A stretch of DNA of 64,000 nt from Alistipes sp. (GCA_017416915.1 JAFQAN010000002.1:90669-154668), one strand, 5' to 3'. Positions 1 through 8,959 are shown, numbered from the stretch's first letter. Notes: generated by a model from the sequence alone, not told the origin. Translations and numbers: made by a program.

Positions 1-106
1 TGGTAACTACCGCGTTGCGCTTAAAGGTAATACCCGCTATGGTGAGGCGTATGCTATGGAGTTGCAGCCTCTCTCGGGCTATGGCTCAGGCGTTGCGAAC
101 AACTAA
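1..106 (+). CDS. C-terminal end of an IdeS-like secreted protease paralogue (5' truncated)
   Basis: The open frame enters from the left edge (first full codon at base 2) and ends with TAA at 104-106. Its last residues (RYGEAYAMELQPLSGYGSG) match the end of the 1007-residue IdeS-like protease encoded just downstream (RYGACYVVSLHPISGYGS), so this is most likely the tail of a tandem paralogue. No catalytic residue is inside the window, so activity cannot be judged. The two copies are 198 bp apart, with a 53-codon ORF between them. Confidence 0.8.
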   Translation, partial: GNYRVALKGNTRYGEAYAMELQPLSGYGSGVANN

Positions 107-123
107 TCAAGGATGCAAAAAAA

Positions 124-285
124 ATGAAGAATATGACAAATAATTCAGCATCTAAGTTTGGTGTTGTGGGTGTCGTACCATCGTACGATGCCCCTACATT
201 CAATATTTTGGATATCGAGGTAGAGTCGGGCTTTGATGTGAGCGGTGTTACCGCCCCCGACTTCGATAATGAGAACGAGTTATAA
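124..285 (+). CDS. Small acidic peptide, 53 residues, function unknown
   Basis: ATG at 124, TAA at 283-285. The product begins MKNMTNNSASKFGVVGVVPS and is rich in Asp and Glu towards its end (…DFDNENEL). It has no signal peptide or transmembrane segment. It starts 17 bp after the stop of the upstream protease paralogue and ends 19 bp before the next protease gene, on the same strand, so it is probably co-transcribed. Short acidic ORFs of this style (ending in D/E/N-rich residues plus Leu) occur near surface-protein genes in Bacteroidales, to my recollection. I recognise no named family. A role as chaperone, inhibitor or pro-peptide for the proteases is only a guess. Confidence 0.5.
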   Translation: MKNMTNNSASKFGVVGVVPSYDAPTFNILDIEVESGFDVSGVTAPDFDNENEL

Positions 286-304
286 ACAAAGGTAGTTGTA
301 AGGT

Positions 305-3300
305 ATGAAAAAGCTATTTTTTGCCATTGCATCTATGTTTGTTGCTATGGCTTGTGTTACGGATGGTGTGGAGGTCTCTACGCCTAAGTTGGACTTGGTG
401 CCTGTTGAGCTAAGTGTCGAGGATAGTGCGACACGTCTCGATGTCGATGGCAATGTGGTCAAGTGGGAGGTAGGCGATAAGATTAGCGTGATGTTTACGG
501 GCGCCTCTACCACTCAGTTTGTTACGTTTGAGATTACCGATGCTTCGCAGATTGTCAGCGATGGCAAGTGCGCTAAGTTTAGGGGTATGGTCCCTGCGGG
601 TAGCTACTCTCGCGCCGTTGCTCTCTATCCTGGTGTTGCTACGGGCAGCGACTCGCTTGCTGTGAATGAGCACGCCTCGCAGAATGTCTATATGGGAGGC
701 GTTGTTGATTACGCCGACAATTTGGTTGTTGCCGAGGGCAAGAGTGTTGTTGTAACGATGTCTCTTGCACACCATATGCACAAGATTGACTATAAGCTTA
801 CGGGCGATGTCAACTACAACAATATCGCTGTTGAGATGGTGGCAAGCTCTAATGACACGACGTTGGACCTTATACAGTTTGGTGGTTACGATATGTATAG
901 TGGCGAGTGGAGTAGTAAGGCTACTACCAAGTCGCACTTCTCGGGCATCATCGACCATAACTTTGCATCGGAGCCTGTTGCATCGTCTATGATTTTCCCC
1001 TTCGAGGCTACCAACGTAACGCTCCTCTTCAATGTCTATATCGACGGTAAGAAGCAGTATGCTATCGAGAAGGGTCCTATTTCGAGCTTCAAGATGTCGG
1101 CGGGCAAGAGTTCGACAATCAATCTCGCCCTCACCGAGGATAACAAGGTCAAGGAGGAGAGTTCATCGGGCAGCTCAGGTCCCACCATCAATAGCGACTT
1201 TAACCCCGACTACTATATCACTACGTTTATGTCGGGTGTTTCTGGTATCTCTGGGTCATATGGCATAGGTTTTCGTGCCTATGTTAATGGCTCATATGTC
1301 GATGTGCATATTCCAGCCACACATGCCACTACGTCATCTATCAATGAGGGAGATTATACGTGGACGAGTTCGTCGTGGTTTGGCTACAATTCGTTTGTTG
1401 ATTTTACAGTACGTAATGGTGCTGGTTTGTATGCTTTGGGATTGAAAAATACTACAACTCTAAAAGAGGGGCAAATGGTTGTATCTAAGGTGGATGGTAA
1501 ATATGTTATTGACATTACATTAACTGATACAAACTCTACAACAAAGAAGATACAGTATATCGGTGAGCTTAACGTGGAGAATGGCGGTTATGTGCCTACT
1601 GAGTCGGGTGGCTCGGGTGGCTCGGGTAGCGGCTCAGGCTCTTCGGATATCGAGCTTAACTCACTTACGGCGCAGGGTGTAGCGTCCAATGGCTGCTACT
1701 CGTTCGCGGGCGTTGATGCTAATGGCAATACCATCGACCTATACGTAAATACGCAGGGAGCTACGGTAAATACCATCTCTCGTGGTCTCTACGAGTTTAC
1801 AAATAGCACCTATGCCAATAACGAGGCTCTATTCTATGCCAATAACCTCACTATCAACGGCTCTGCGAAGAGTGGTGTTGTGTCGGGTATGATGCACGTT
1901 ACCTCGGCAAGCAGCAACAACGTAAACCTCAGCGTAAACCTTAACTTCGACGATGGCACGTCGCAGCGATATACCTTTGGTGGCGTTATAAGTAATGTTG
2001 CCGACAACAACCTCTACCTCATTGCCTCTAAGAGTTCGATTGAGGGTAGCGGCAACGACTACACCTACTTTACCGTAACGCAGGCTGGCGCCGATGTAAC
2101 ATCGCAGTGTACTATCTACATCAATGGTAGCGCTACGTATGATGCAACCTTCTCATCGACCACGCCTGGTACATATACCGTATATGCTCAAAAGGGTGGT
2201 GTTAAGTCAAACGAGCTTACTATTACGGTTGAGGAGTATGTAGTTCAGTCTATCACACTCACTGCAAGCAAGATAGAGTTGGTTGCCAATAGTGTTGATA
2301 GTGTAACCTTTACCGTTAAGCAGGGTAGCACCAACATCACGACAAGTGCCGAGATATATGTAAATGGTGTTCGTAACAATGGCTCGACCTTTACAGCAGC
2401 CTCGGCGGGTACATATAGCGTATATGCTATGTATCAGGGCGTGAAGTCTAATACCGTAACGCTTACGGCGACTGCTCCCGACCCCTCTAACTATGAGATA
2501 GTATTTGCCGAGGGCGTAACTCTCACCACTGGTTGGTACGATGTAAACAAGAAGGCAACAGGTCTCAATGGCGATATCAATATGTGTTGGGCAGCTGCCT
2601 CTTCAAATATCATTCAGTGGTGGCAGGATAGATATGTTGCTGCTGGCAATACACTCCCTTCGGGTGCGATAAGCGGTCCTGGTACAACCTCATATACGAA
2701 CTATGGTCCATACGAGCTTGAACTTATGAATATGTTCCTAACACAGTGGAATAATGAAAAGGGTGGTCATATGGAGCAGGCTATTCCTTGGTACTTTGAG
2801 GGCGTATTGAATGGTGGCGAGCTTGCATCATCAGGCTCGCAAGCATATCCTTTGACAGCGGGTGGCTATTTTTCAAGTGTGTGGAGTAGTATAACTCCAT
2901 ATATGTATAGAGGATATGATAGTAATGTCGGATATGCCACATGCTATAATAACTACTATATTTGGGGTAATGGCTCATCATATACTGGCACAGATAGGTT
3001 AAAGAAGTTCTCGGACCTTGTAGTAGAGGCGTTTGAACATGGTATGGCGGGTCTTACTATAAGTCTTTCTGCAACCCTCAGCTCCACGCACCACGCAACA
3101 ACCTTGTGGGGCTATGAGATTGACAAAACTACGGGTCTTCTTACGCGAGTATGGATTACCGACTCTGACGACTTGGAGGACGAGCCTAAGTCGCAGATAC
3201 TCAACGAGTACACCGTGTCGATTGGTACAGGTAATTCGCAGATTAAACTGTCGGGAGGCTCGCGATATGGTGCTTGTTATGTAGTGTCGCTACATCCTAT

Positions 3301-3328
3301 TTCGGGCTATGGCTCGGCAGACAACTAA
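305..3328 (+). CDS. Secreted IdeS/Mac-like cysteine protease lipoprotein with fimbrillin-like and Ig-like modules
   Basis: 1007 residues. The N-terminus is a lipoprotein signal (MKKLFFAIASMFVAMAC), so the protein is probably surface lipidated. Residues about 30-280 resemble fimbrillin/Mfa-like domains (SATRLDVDGNVVKWEVGDKI). Two Gly/Ser linkers (near 285-295 and 430-445) separate beta-rich repeats. Two bacterial Ig-like repeats follow (about 570-735), each ending in a TYxVYAxxxGVKSN motif. The last 270 residues match the streptococcal IgG endopeptidase IdeS fold family: GWYDVNKK, then NMCWAAASSNIIQWW (Cys761), then HHATTLWG (His930) and VWITDSDD (Asp953/Asp955). These align with IdeS Cys94, His262 and Asp284/286. 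The triad therefore looks intact. Substrate is unknown; IgG or another host glycoprotein is plausible for a gut bacterium but not shown. Confidence 0.85.
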   Translation: MKKLFFAIASMFVAMACVTDGVEVSTPKLDLVPVELSVEDSATRLDVDGNVVKWEVGDKISVMFTGASTTQFVTFEITDASQIVSDGKCAKFRGMVPAGSYSRAVALYPGVATGSDSLAVNEHASQNVYMGGVVDYADNLVVAEGKSVVVTMSLAHHMHKIDYKLTGDVNYNNIAVEMVASSNDTTLDLIQFGGYDMYSGEWSSKATTKSHFSGIIDHNFASEPVASSMIFPFEATNVTLLFNVYIDGKKQYAIEKGPISSFKMSAGKSSTINLALTEDNKVKEESSSGSSGPTINSDFNPDYYITTFMSGVSGISGSYGIGFRAYVNGSYVDVHIPATHATTSSINEGDYTWTSSSWFGYNSFVDFTVRNGAGLYALGLKNTTTLKEGQMVVSKVDGKYVIDITLTDTNSTTKKIQYIGELNVENGGYVPTESGGSGGSGSGSGSSDIELNSLTAQGVASNGCYSFAGVDANGNTIDLYVNTQGATVNTISRGLYEFTNSTYANNEALFYANNLTINGSAKSGVVSGMMHVTSASSNNVNLSVNLNFDDGTSQRYTFGGVISNVADNNLYLIASKSSIEGSGNDYTYFTVTQAGADVTSQCTIYINGSATYDATFSSTTPGTYTVYAQKGGVKSNELTITVEEYVVQSITLTASKIELVANSVDSVTFTVKQGSTNITTSAEIYVNGVRNNGSTFTAASAGTYSVYAMYQGVKSNTVTLTATAPDPSNYEIVFAEGVTLTTGWYDVNKKATGLNGDINMCWAAASSNIIQWWQDRYVAAGNTLPSGAISGPGTTSYTNYGPYELELMNMFLTQWNNEKGGHMEQAIPWYFEGVLNGGELASSGSQAYPLTAGGYFSSVWSSITPYMYRGYDSNVGYATCYNNYYIWGNGSSYTGTDRLKKFSDLVVEAFEHGMAGLTISLSATLSSTHHATTLWGYEIDKTTGLLTRVWITDSDDLEDEPKSQILNEYTVSIGTGNSQIKLSGGSRYGACYVVSLHPISGYGSADN

Positions 3329-3373
3329 TATTTAGTGTCGTAGGTTGCGACCTACTAACTATCTGCTAAGAGA

Positions 3374-3420
3374 TACCCCTCGGACGTGCTTTTGGGTGCG
3401 TTGCCGAGGGGTACTCTTTT
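3374..3420 (+). terminator. Intrinsic terminator after the IdeS-like gene
   Basis: Ten-base arms TACCCCTCGG (3374-3383) and CCGAGGGGTA (404-413 of the same line, 3404-3413) enclose a 20-base loop and are followed by CTCTTTTT. The sequence just after it (TTTTTGCGATGCGC…CCAAGCCG) resembles the right end of the 127-bp palindromic elements found elsewhere, so this may be a decayed relative. Confidence 0.75.
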
Positions 3421-3470
3421 TGCGATGCGCGGCTATCACTCCAAGCCGCCGCGCACGGGCTACGCGCAGC

Positions 3471-3695
3471 TGAGAACGTCTGAGAATGCCTGAGAACGAC
3501 TGTGTTTTTAGGGGTCTCGTAGTCTCGCAGTCTCGCGGTCCTGTGGTCCTGTGGTCCCGCAGTCCCGCAGTCTCGCAGTCCCGTAGTCCCGTTGGCGCGC
3601 CTCCCAGTCTTTCCCAGTTATTCCCAGCCGTTCTCAGTCTTTCTCAGCCAATTGCGCGCCTCTCAGCCGTTCTCAGCCAATCGCGCCTCTCAGCA
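3471..3695. repeat. Decamer/octamer/inverted-decamer satellite block A
   Basis: Three forward decamers of the TGAGAACGAC type (3471-3500) are followed by TGTGTTTTT, then ten tandem octamers of the GTCTCGCA/GTCCCGCA type (3514-3593), GGCGCGCC, and then degenerate inverted decamers (CCCAGTCTTT, TCTCAGCCGT and similar) to about 3695. The outer decamer arrays are reverse complements of each other. The block lies between two convergent genes. No convincing gene is present in it. Confidence 0.8.
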
Positions 3696-3700
3696 ACAAT

Positions 3701-3740
3701 AAAAAAATATCTGCACCCCAAAGGCTGGGATGCAGATATT
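3701..3740 (-). terminator. Intrinsic terminator for the minus-strand lipoprotein gene
   Basis: Perfect 10-bp arms AATATCTGCA (3706-3715) and TGCAGATATT (3731-3740). Read on the minus strand the hairpin is followed by a T run (A run 3701-3707 on the plus strand). Confidence 0.8.
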
Positions 3741-3758
3741 GTTTTACTGTGAGAGTTG

Positions 3759-4673
3759 TTACTCGATAATCTGACCAGTAGAGTCATTGTAGAGCGAATA
3801 GTCGCCCTCGAAGGTTACGTAGTGGCGACCGATACGAACGCCATTCTCAAAGTCGTAGAGCGTTACGAGCAACTCAAATTTGTTGCCCTCGACAATAAGC
3901 TTGCCATCCGAGAAATTCCAGCTCTCTGCAACACCACCATACTCATTCATGCGCTCATATACGCTGAAACCTCCCTCGATAACGGGACCCATACCTGTTG
4001 CTTGCCACTTAACCTCGTACTCGCCGTCGGGAACAGTGAGTGTGCCATCGTCGGGCTTGTTAGAGTACAAATCAACGGTGTAGTAGTAGGCATTGGGGGT
4101 ATTATGGGTAAACTTGCGGAACCAACCGTAGCCCTGCTCCTGCGCCCAATCACCACCGCTAAGCTCTCCATCTGTGAAGAAGAGGTAGTAGTTGTAGTCG
4201 GCGCCGTCGCGGTTGCCATAGTAGATACCGTGCAGCTTAGGTGCTACGACAGTCTCGTCAATCTCGCTGTTAGCCTTCTGATTAACCATCACCGTAAACG
4301 ACTCCTCGCCGCACGATGCCGTGATGTTGCACGAGCGCGAGAAATTGGTTTGGTTGCGCTTCACCGAGAACGTAATCTCGTTAGGAGTCTGGCTGTTGAT
4401 GTGGATAACCCATTGGTCATTCTCCTCCAAATCGGTTGTTACGACAATGTCGCTTGCCGAAGCACCCGTAATAGAGTAGCTAATAGTACCATTACCACCA
4501 TTAGCGCTAAATACCATAGCGCCCTCCGACAGTAGGGTTAGCTCAACCTCGTCGCCAGGTGTAGGGGTAGGCGTAGGTGTAGGGGTCGGGGTAGGCCCGT
4601 TGTTGTCAGGCGTGTTATCCTCGCAGCTTGCCAACATAAGACCCATTGCGAGTAAAAGAAAAAGTTTTCTCAT
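3759..4673 (-). CDS. Lipoprotein with a (PT)n linker and BACON-like domain
   Basis: 304 residues with a lipoprotein signal ending LMLASC. A Pro-Thr dipeptide repeat linker (about residues 26-39) tethers a beta-sandwich segment (about 45-135; FSANGGNGTISYSI … CNITASCGEESFTVMVNQKA). This segment has the look of a BACON domain, a Bacteroidota module often linked to glycan or mucin binding. The remaining 165 residues (Tyr/Gly/Asp-rich, ending DYSLYNDSTGQIIE) match no family I can name. It is probably an outer-surface protein of unknown ligand. Its own terminator lies just downstream, and it converges on the protease gene. Confidence 0.75.
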   Translation of the reverse strand: MRKLFLLLAMGLMLASCEDNTPDNNGPTPTPTPTPTPTPGDEVELTLLSEGAMVFSANGGNGTISYSITGASASDIVVTTDLEENDQWVIHINSQTPNEITFSVKRNQTNFSRSCNITASCGEESFTVMVNQKANSEIDETVVAPKLHGIYYGNRDGADYNYYLFFTDGELSGGDWAQEQGYGWFRKFTHNTPNAYYYTVDLYSNKPDDGTLTVPDGEYEVKWQATGMGPVIEGGFSVYERMNEYGGVAESWNFSDGKLIVEGNKFELLVTLYDFENGVRIGRHYVTFEGDYSLYNDSTGQIIE

Positions 4674-4708
4674 AGATGAATAATTATTAGTAGTTAAAAT
4701 TCTGTTTT

Positions 4709-5698
4709 TTAATGTTTGTATCTCTCTAAGAACGACCTGTTTACGATGACGCGCACCTCGCGGTGTAGCACCCTAAACTCTATGGGCGTTACGCCCAACC
4801 ACTCGCCATCGACCTCCAATGGTGTCTCGGGCGATGACTCGATGCGAATCTTGCGCCCTTGGGCGTGAAGCACGTGTCCGATAGAGTAGATGTCGCCATT
4901 GAACAACCTACGTATGCGGAATAGCACGTGCCACCAGTGCATCGGCTTAATCATCGTAATATCGAGCAGACCATCATCGGCAACAGCCGCAGGGAGCTGC
5001 TGCATACCACCACCGTTGTACTTACCGACACCGATAGCGATACTGAATAGCAGGTTGTTGTATATGAGTCGGTCATCAACCCATATCTTGACACCCGTAG
5101 ATTTGTACTTGAAGAACGAACGTATCATACACCATAGGTAGATACTTGCTCCCGAGCGCCCTTTGGTTTTCAGGTGCTGGTAGCCGCGGTTTACCACGGC
5201 GTCGAAGCCTACACCCGCCACGTTGGCCATATGGCGCGTCTGGCGGTATAGCGACTCCTCGTAATCGACCTCCGCGACATCCTGCAAGAAGGTGTAACCC
5301 TCCTTCAAGGCGCGTATAGCCTCCGAGTAGTGCGTGGGAATGCCGTACATACGTATCCAGTCGTTGCCCGTACCCACAGCGATAACGGCAATGGTAACGT
5401 CGGTGGGTGCCACGCTCTTCTGGATGAAGAGTCCGTTTACCACCTCGTGCAACGTGCCGTCGCCACCGACAACGATGATATGGCGATAGCCCATCTCCAC
5501 AGCCGACACCGTTAGCTCCGTGGCGTGGCACTTATGCTCCGTGAAGACCGCCTCGCAGGCTATGCCATTGTCGCGCAGTAGCTTCGAGATGAGGGGGTAA
5601 TCGTCCAAACCCTTGCCTGAGCCAGCAATGGGATTGACGATTACAAACCACTTAACGCCACTCTCAACGGTGGGCCTATCCAACGTCTGTTGCTTCAT
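4709..5698 (-). CDS. Diacylglycerol kinase-family lipid kinase (YegS/DagK-like)
   Basis: 329 residues. NPIAGSGKG (about 19-27) and VGGDGTLHEVVNGL (about 76-89) are the nucleotide-binding motifs of the DAGK catalytic domain; a C-terminal beta-sandwich follows, with DDGLLDITMI and PLEVDGEWLG. The family phosphorylates diacylglycerol, sphingoid or related lipids using ATP. The exact lipid cannot be read from sequence, although Bacteroidales do make sphingolipids. It lies 18 bp downstream of pepD on the same strand and may be co-transcribed with it. The start at 5698 puts the first motif at the usual distance. Confidence 0.9.
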   Translation of the reverse strand: MKQQTLDRPTVESGVKWFVIVNPIAGSGKGLDDYPLISKLLRDNGIACEAVFTEHKCHATELTVSAVEMGYRHIIVVGGDGTLHEVVNGLFIQKSVAPTDVTIAVIAVGTGNDWIRMYGIPTHYSEAIRALKEGYTFLQDVAEVDYEESLYRQTRHMANVAGVGFDAVVNRGYQHLKTKGRSGASIYLWCMIRSFFKYKSTGVKIWVDDRLIYNNLLFSIAIGVGKYNGGGMQQLPAAVADDGLLDITMIKPMHWWHVLFRIRRLFNGDIYSIGHVLHAQGRKIRIESSPETPLEVDGEWLGVTPIEFRVLHREVRVIVNRSFLERYKH

Positions 5699-5716
5699 CG
5701 CTCCGATGTTTGGTTA

Positions 5717-7177
5717 CTACTTCTTGGGAGCGTTACGCAGGGTGTTGAGCAGGAAGTCGTAGAACTTCTCTACCGAAGCAATCTCCACCTTCTCGTCGGG
5801 AGAGTGGGGGTAGCAGATGGTAGGACCAAACGAAATCATATCCATTCCAGGGTACTTAGCACCAATGATGCCGCACTCCAAACCTGCGTGAATAGCTGTT
5901 ACAGATGGCTTCTTGCCGTAGAGCTTCTCGTATGAAGCGAGCATAGTGTGCAGGATGGGCGACTGCATATTGGGGTTCCAGCCGCTGTACGAACCCGAAA
6001 GCTCAACATCGGCGCCTGCAAGCTCAAATACCGACGAGATAGCGCCTGCCAACTCGCCCTTCTCGGTATCTACCGACGAGCGCAACAGACACTGAATCTT
6101 GATTGTCGAGCCGTCCGACACCACGCGGGCAAGGTTTGTCGATGTCTGCACCAGACCCTCCATAGCCATCGACATACGCTGCACGCCGTTGGGGCAGCCG
6201 CAGATGGCGCGGATGAGCGAGTGTGAGGTGAGGTGCGGCATAATCTTCTCGGGGCAGGCAACCTCCTCGGCAAAAATCTGGATGTTGTCCTCGATACCCT
6301 CGAACTCCTTGATGATGACCTTCTCGAACGACTTGACGTTAGCCTCGAAGATAGACTTCTCTGCCTCGCGAACGACGATGACAGCCTGAGCCTCACGAGG
6401 TATAGCGTTGCGCAAGCCACCGCCATCAACCTCGGCAACCTCCAAGCCGTATGACTCGGTCTCCTGACGCAACAGGCGGAAAAGCACCTTGTTGGCGTTG
6501 GCACGCTGATAGCCAATCTGAATACCTGAGTGTCCACCCTTCAAGCCCTTTACCGTTACGCGGTAGGCGGCGAACTTGCCCTCCAAAGGCTGCTCCTTAT
6601 ACTTGAAAGTGATGTTTGCATCTAAACCACCAGCGCAGCCTACGTACAACTCGCCCTCGGTCTCCGAGTCGAGGTTGAGCAATATCTCGCCTTTGAGCAT
6701 ACCGCCCTGCAAGCCGAAAGCACCATCCATACCCGTCTCCTCGGTGGCGGTGAAGAGTGCCTCCAACGGACCGTGTACCAACTCGTCGTCCTCCAACGCC
6801 GCCATAGCAGCTGCTACGCCGATGCCGTTGTCAGCACCGAGAGTAGTGCCGTTTGCTGTAACCCACTCGCCGTCGATATATGCCTCGATGGGGTCGGTCT
6901 CAAAGTCGAAGACCTTGTCGTTGTTCTTCTGAGGCACCATATCGGTATGTGCCTGCAAGATGATACCCTTGCGGTCCTCCATACCAGGAGTTGCGGGCTT
7001 ATACACATAGACGTTCTGAGCCTCGTCAATCTTATGCTCTAAGCCAAGCTCCTCTGCCCACTTTACGATATATGCGCGAATGGCATCCTCCGAGTGTGAG
7101 GGGTGCGGAATGTTGCAAATCTCGGCAAAGTGCTTCCAAACCAGAGCTGGCTTCAATGCTTTTAAGTTCTTGTCCAT
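5717..7177 (-). CDS. pepD: Aminoacyl-histidine dipeptidase (beta-alanyl/Xaa-His dipeptidase, M20C)
   Basis: 486 residues, the normal length for PepD. Metal and catalytic motifs are in order: LQAHTDMVPQ (about 79-88), TLGADNGIGVA (about 115), ATEETGMDGA (about 146-155, general-base Glu), LNLDSETEGE (about 173), and the C-terminal HAGLECGIIGAKYPGMD with the final metal His in CYPHSPDEKVE. The enzyme is a cytosolic di-zinc peptidase that cleaves dipeptides, classically Xaa-His. It sits at the head of a short minus-strand run with the lipid kinase; 67 bp separate it from the phoH-like gene. Confidence 0.95.
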   Translation of the reverse strand: MDKNLKALKPALVWKHFAEICNIPHPSHSEDAIRAYIVKWAEELGLEHKIDEAQNVYVYKPATPGMEDRKGIILQAHTDMVPQKNNDKVFDFETDPIEAYIDGEWVTANGTTLGADNGIGVAAAMAALEDDELVHGPLEALFTATEETGMDGAFGLQGGMLKGEILLNLDSETEGELYVGCAGGLDANITFKYKEQPLEGKFAAYRVTVKGLKGGHSGIQIGYQRANANKVLFRLLRQETESYGLEVAEVDGGGLRNAIPREAQAVIVVREAEKSIFEANVKSFEKVIIKEFEGIEDNIQIFAEEVACPEKIMPHLTSHSLIRAICGCPNGVQRMSMAMEGLVQTSTNLARVVSDGSTIKIQCLLRSSVDTEKGELAGAISSVFELAGADVELSGSYSGWNPNMQSPILHTMLASYEKLYGKKPSVTAIHAGLECGIIGAKYPGMDMISFGPTICYPHSPDEKVEIASVEKFYDFLLNTLRNAPKK

Positions 7178-7244
7178 AATTTTTAAGGTTTTATTTAGTT
7201 GTTAATAAATTATTTACATTATTCATTGTTAGTGCGTTATCTGC

Positions 7245-8252
7245 TTAGTCGCACTCCGTATCTTTGACCTCCTTATTTCGCAGCCCGTTCTCCAACTCGG
7301 CGCGTCGCTCGAAGGCATCGACAATATACTTGACCAACTTGTGGCGTACGATGTCGCGCTTGTCGAACTCGACGATGCCTATGTCGTCGATGCCGCGCAG
7401 CGTATCCATCGCCTTCGTTAGACCGCTATCCGAGCGTCGTGGCAGGTCTATCTGTGTTACATCGCCCGTAACGATAAACTTGGCGTTGCGTCCCATACGC
7501 GTCAAGAACATCTTGATTTGCGATAGGGTGGTGTTCTGCGCCTCATCGAGGATGACGAAGGCGTTGTCCAACGTGCGCCCACGCATATACGCTAAGGGTG
7601 CTATCTGCACCGTACCCTCCTCGATATACTTCTGCAACTTGGCGGCGGGTATCATATCGTTTAGGGCGTCGTATAGCGGCTGCAAGTAGGGGTCGAGCTT
7701 CTCTTTGAGGTCGCCTGGCAGGAAGCCAAGCTTCTCGCCCGCCTCGACAGCAGGACGCGTAAGTATTATGCGGCGCACCTCTCGCTCTTTGAGCGCTCTG
7801 ACGGCAAGGGCTATGGCGGTGTATGTCTTACCCGAGCCAGCAGGACCTACGGCAAAGAGCAGGTCGCACCTCTCGGCGAGCTTTACTAAACGCTGTTGGT
7901 TTACCGTCCTGGCACGTATTATTGCGCCGTTGTTGCCATAGACGATGACATCCTTGTCGATGGCGGGTGGCTCGCTGCTAAGCTCCGCAAGGCTCGATGA
8001 GAATGCCTGCGACACCACCTCCGACGATATATGCCCATACTTTATGTAGTAATCGACCAATGCGTTCATCCTACGCTCAAAGGCGGCAACATCACTTCGT
8101 GCGCCCAGCGCCTTAATCTTGTCGCCACGTGCCACAATCTTAATCTTGGGGCATAGCTCACGCATCTGCTCCAAGTAGGCATTCTGTGCGCCGTATAGCT
8201 CTCGGGCATCTACCCCCTCTACAAGTATCTCCTTTACAATCTCCTCGCTCAT
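7245..8252 (-). CDS. PhoH family ATPase
   Basis: 335 residues. Walker A GPAGSGKTYTAIALA (about 137-151), the RPAVEAGEKLGFLPGDL signature, Walker B FVILDEAQN and VTGDVTQIDLP are all present. The N-terminal 100 residues carry the KH-like extension seen in YbeZ-type PhoH proteins. The family is RNA-associated, linked to ribosome and RNA metabolism together with YbeY. No ybeY lies next to it here. The beta-barrel gene is just upstream on the same strand (11-bp gap), so the two are likely co-transcribed. Confidence 0.93.
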   Translation of the reverse strand: MSEEIVKEILVEGVDARELYGAQNAYLEQMRELCPKIKIVARGDKIKALGARSDVAAFERRMNALVDYYIKYGHISSEVVSQAFSSSLAELSSEPPAIDKDVIVYGNNGAIIRARTVNQQRLVKLAERCDLLFAVGPAGSGKTYTAIALAVRALKEREVRRIILTRPAVEAGEKLGFLPGDLKEKLDPYLQPLYDALNDMIPAAKLQKYIEEGTVQIAPLAYMRGRTLDNAFVILDEAQNTTLSQIKMFLTRMGRNAKFIVTGDVTQIDLPRRSDSGLTKAMDTLRGIDDIGIVEFDKRDIVRHKLVKYIVDAFERRAELENGLRNKEVKDTECD

Positions 8253-8263
8253 AGCTCACTACC

Positions 8264-8908
8264 TTAAAAAAGTACAGAGAAACCTACCGTCAGACGATAG
8301 ACATTCGTGTTAAACTCTTCGCCAGGCTCGCCCTCCTTGCATCCAATCTGGTTGAGCGTAGCTTTGAGGGCGTGTACGTAGCGCGCTTCGAGCTGAAAGT
8401 GTCCGCCCATACATACCGCGATACCTCCCGCCACGTTCCAGGTGGGGCTTACGGGGCCGAACTCATACTTTTGGTCGTCAGCGCTATATTGCGCCTTGCT
8501 CATAACCGTAAACACGGGACCAGCGATGAAGCGTAGGCGCTGACCTGCCACACGCAACGATAGCAGTACGGGGATGTCTATTGTCGTGGTCTTAACCTTA
8601 TACTCGTTGTCGAGTGAGCTGCTTGCCGCAATTAACGAGCCTCGCTGGTAGGCGACCTCTGTCTCGATGGCGAAGTTACGACCAAAGACCACTCCCATAT
8701 CGAAGTGTCCGCCAAAGCCGATACGTGGCGATAGCTTGATGTCGCTGCTGCTAACATTGTGGATGCCCGTATATACAGCATCCAAGCCGATACCCATCTC
8801 CATACGTATCTTCTTCTCTGTCTTGTCGGCAAGATTCTGTGCCGACGCCGATAGGATGGTGCATCCAACTAATGCGATAAGCGCAACTATGTACTTTATA
8901 CTCTTCAT
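8264..8908 (-). CDS. Outer-membrane beta-barrel (porin-family) protein
   Basis: 214 residues with a cleavable signal (MKSIKYIVALIALVGCTILSASAQ), then alternating polar and aromatic beta-strands (FGGHFDMGVVFGRNFAIETEVAY, VPVLLSLRVAGQRLRFIAGPVF) and a C-terminal aromatic residue (TVGFSVLF). This fits the OmpX/PorT-like small beta-barrel group (outer membrane protein beta-barrel domain). The function is not assignable. It is the first gene of the phoH transcription unit, with a promoter about 50 bp upstream. Confidence 0.8.
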   Translation of the reverse strand: MKSIKYIVALIALVGCTILSASAQNLADKTEKKIRMEMGIGLDAVYTGIHNVSSSDIKLSPRIGFGGHFDMGVVFGRNFAIETEVAYQRGSLIAASSSLDNEYKVKTTTIDIPVLLSLRVAGQRLRFIAGPVFTVMSKAQYSADDQKYEFGPVSPTWNVAGGIAVCMGGHFQLEARYVHALKATLNQIGCKEGEPGEEFNTNVYRLTVGFSVLF

Positions 8909-8959
8909 ATTTACTCTTTCAAAACCGATAGTTCAACATACTATACGTCGAATATCTTT

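Noticed and set aside
3486-3752. 88-codon frame rich in Ser, Arg and Val
   Set aside because: It is a translation of the octamer and decamer repeats, as are similar frames at 10791-10985 and 17709-17930.
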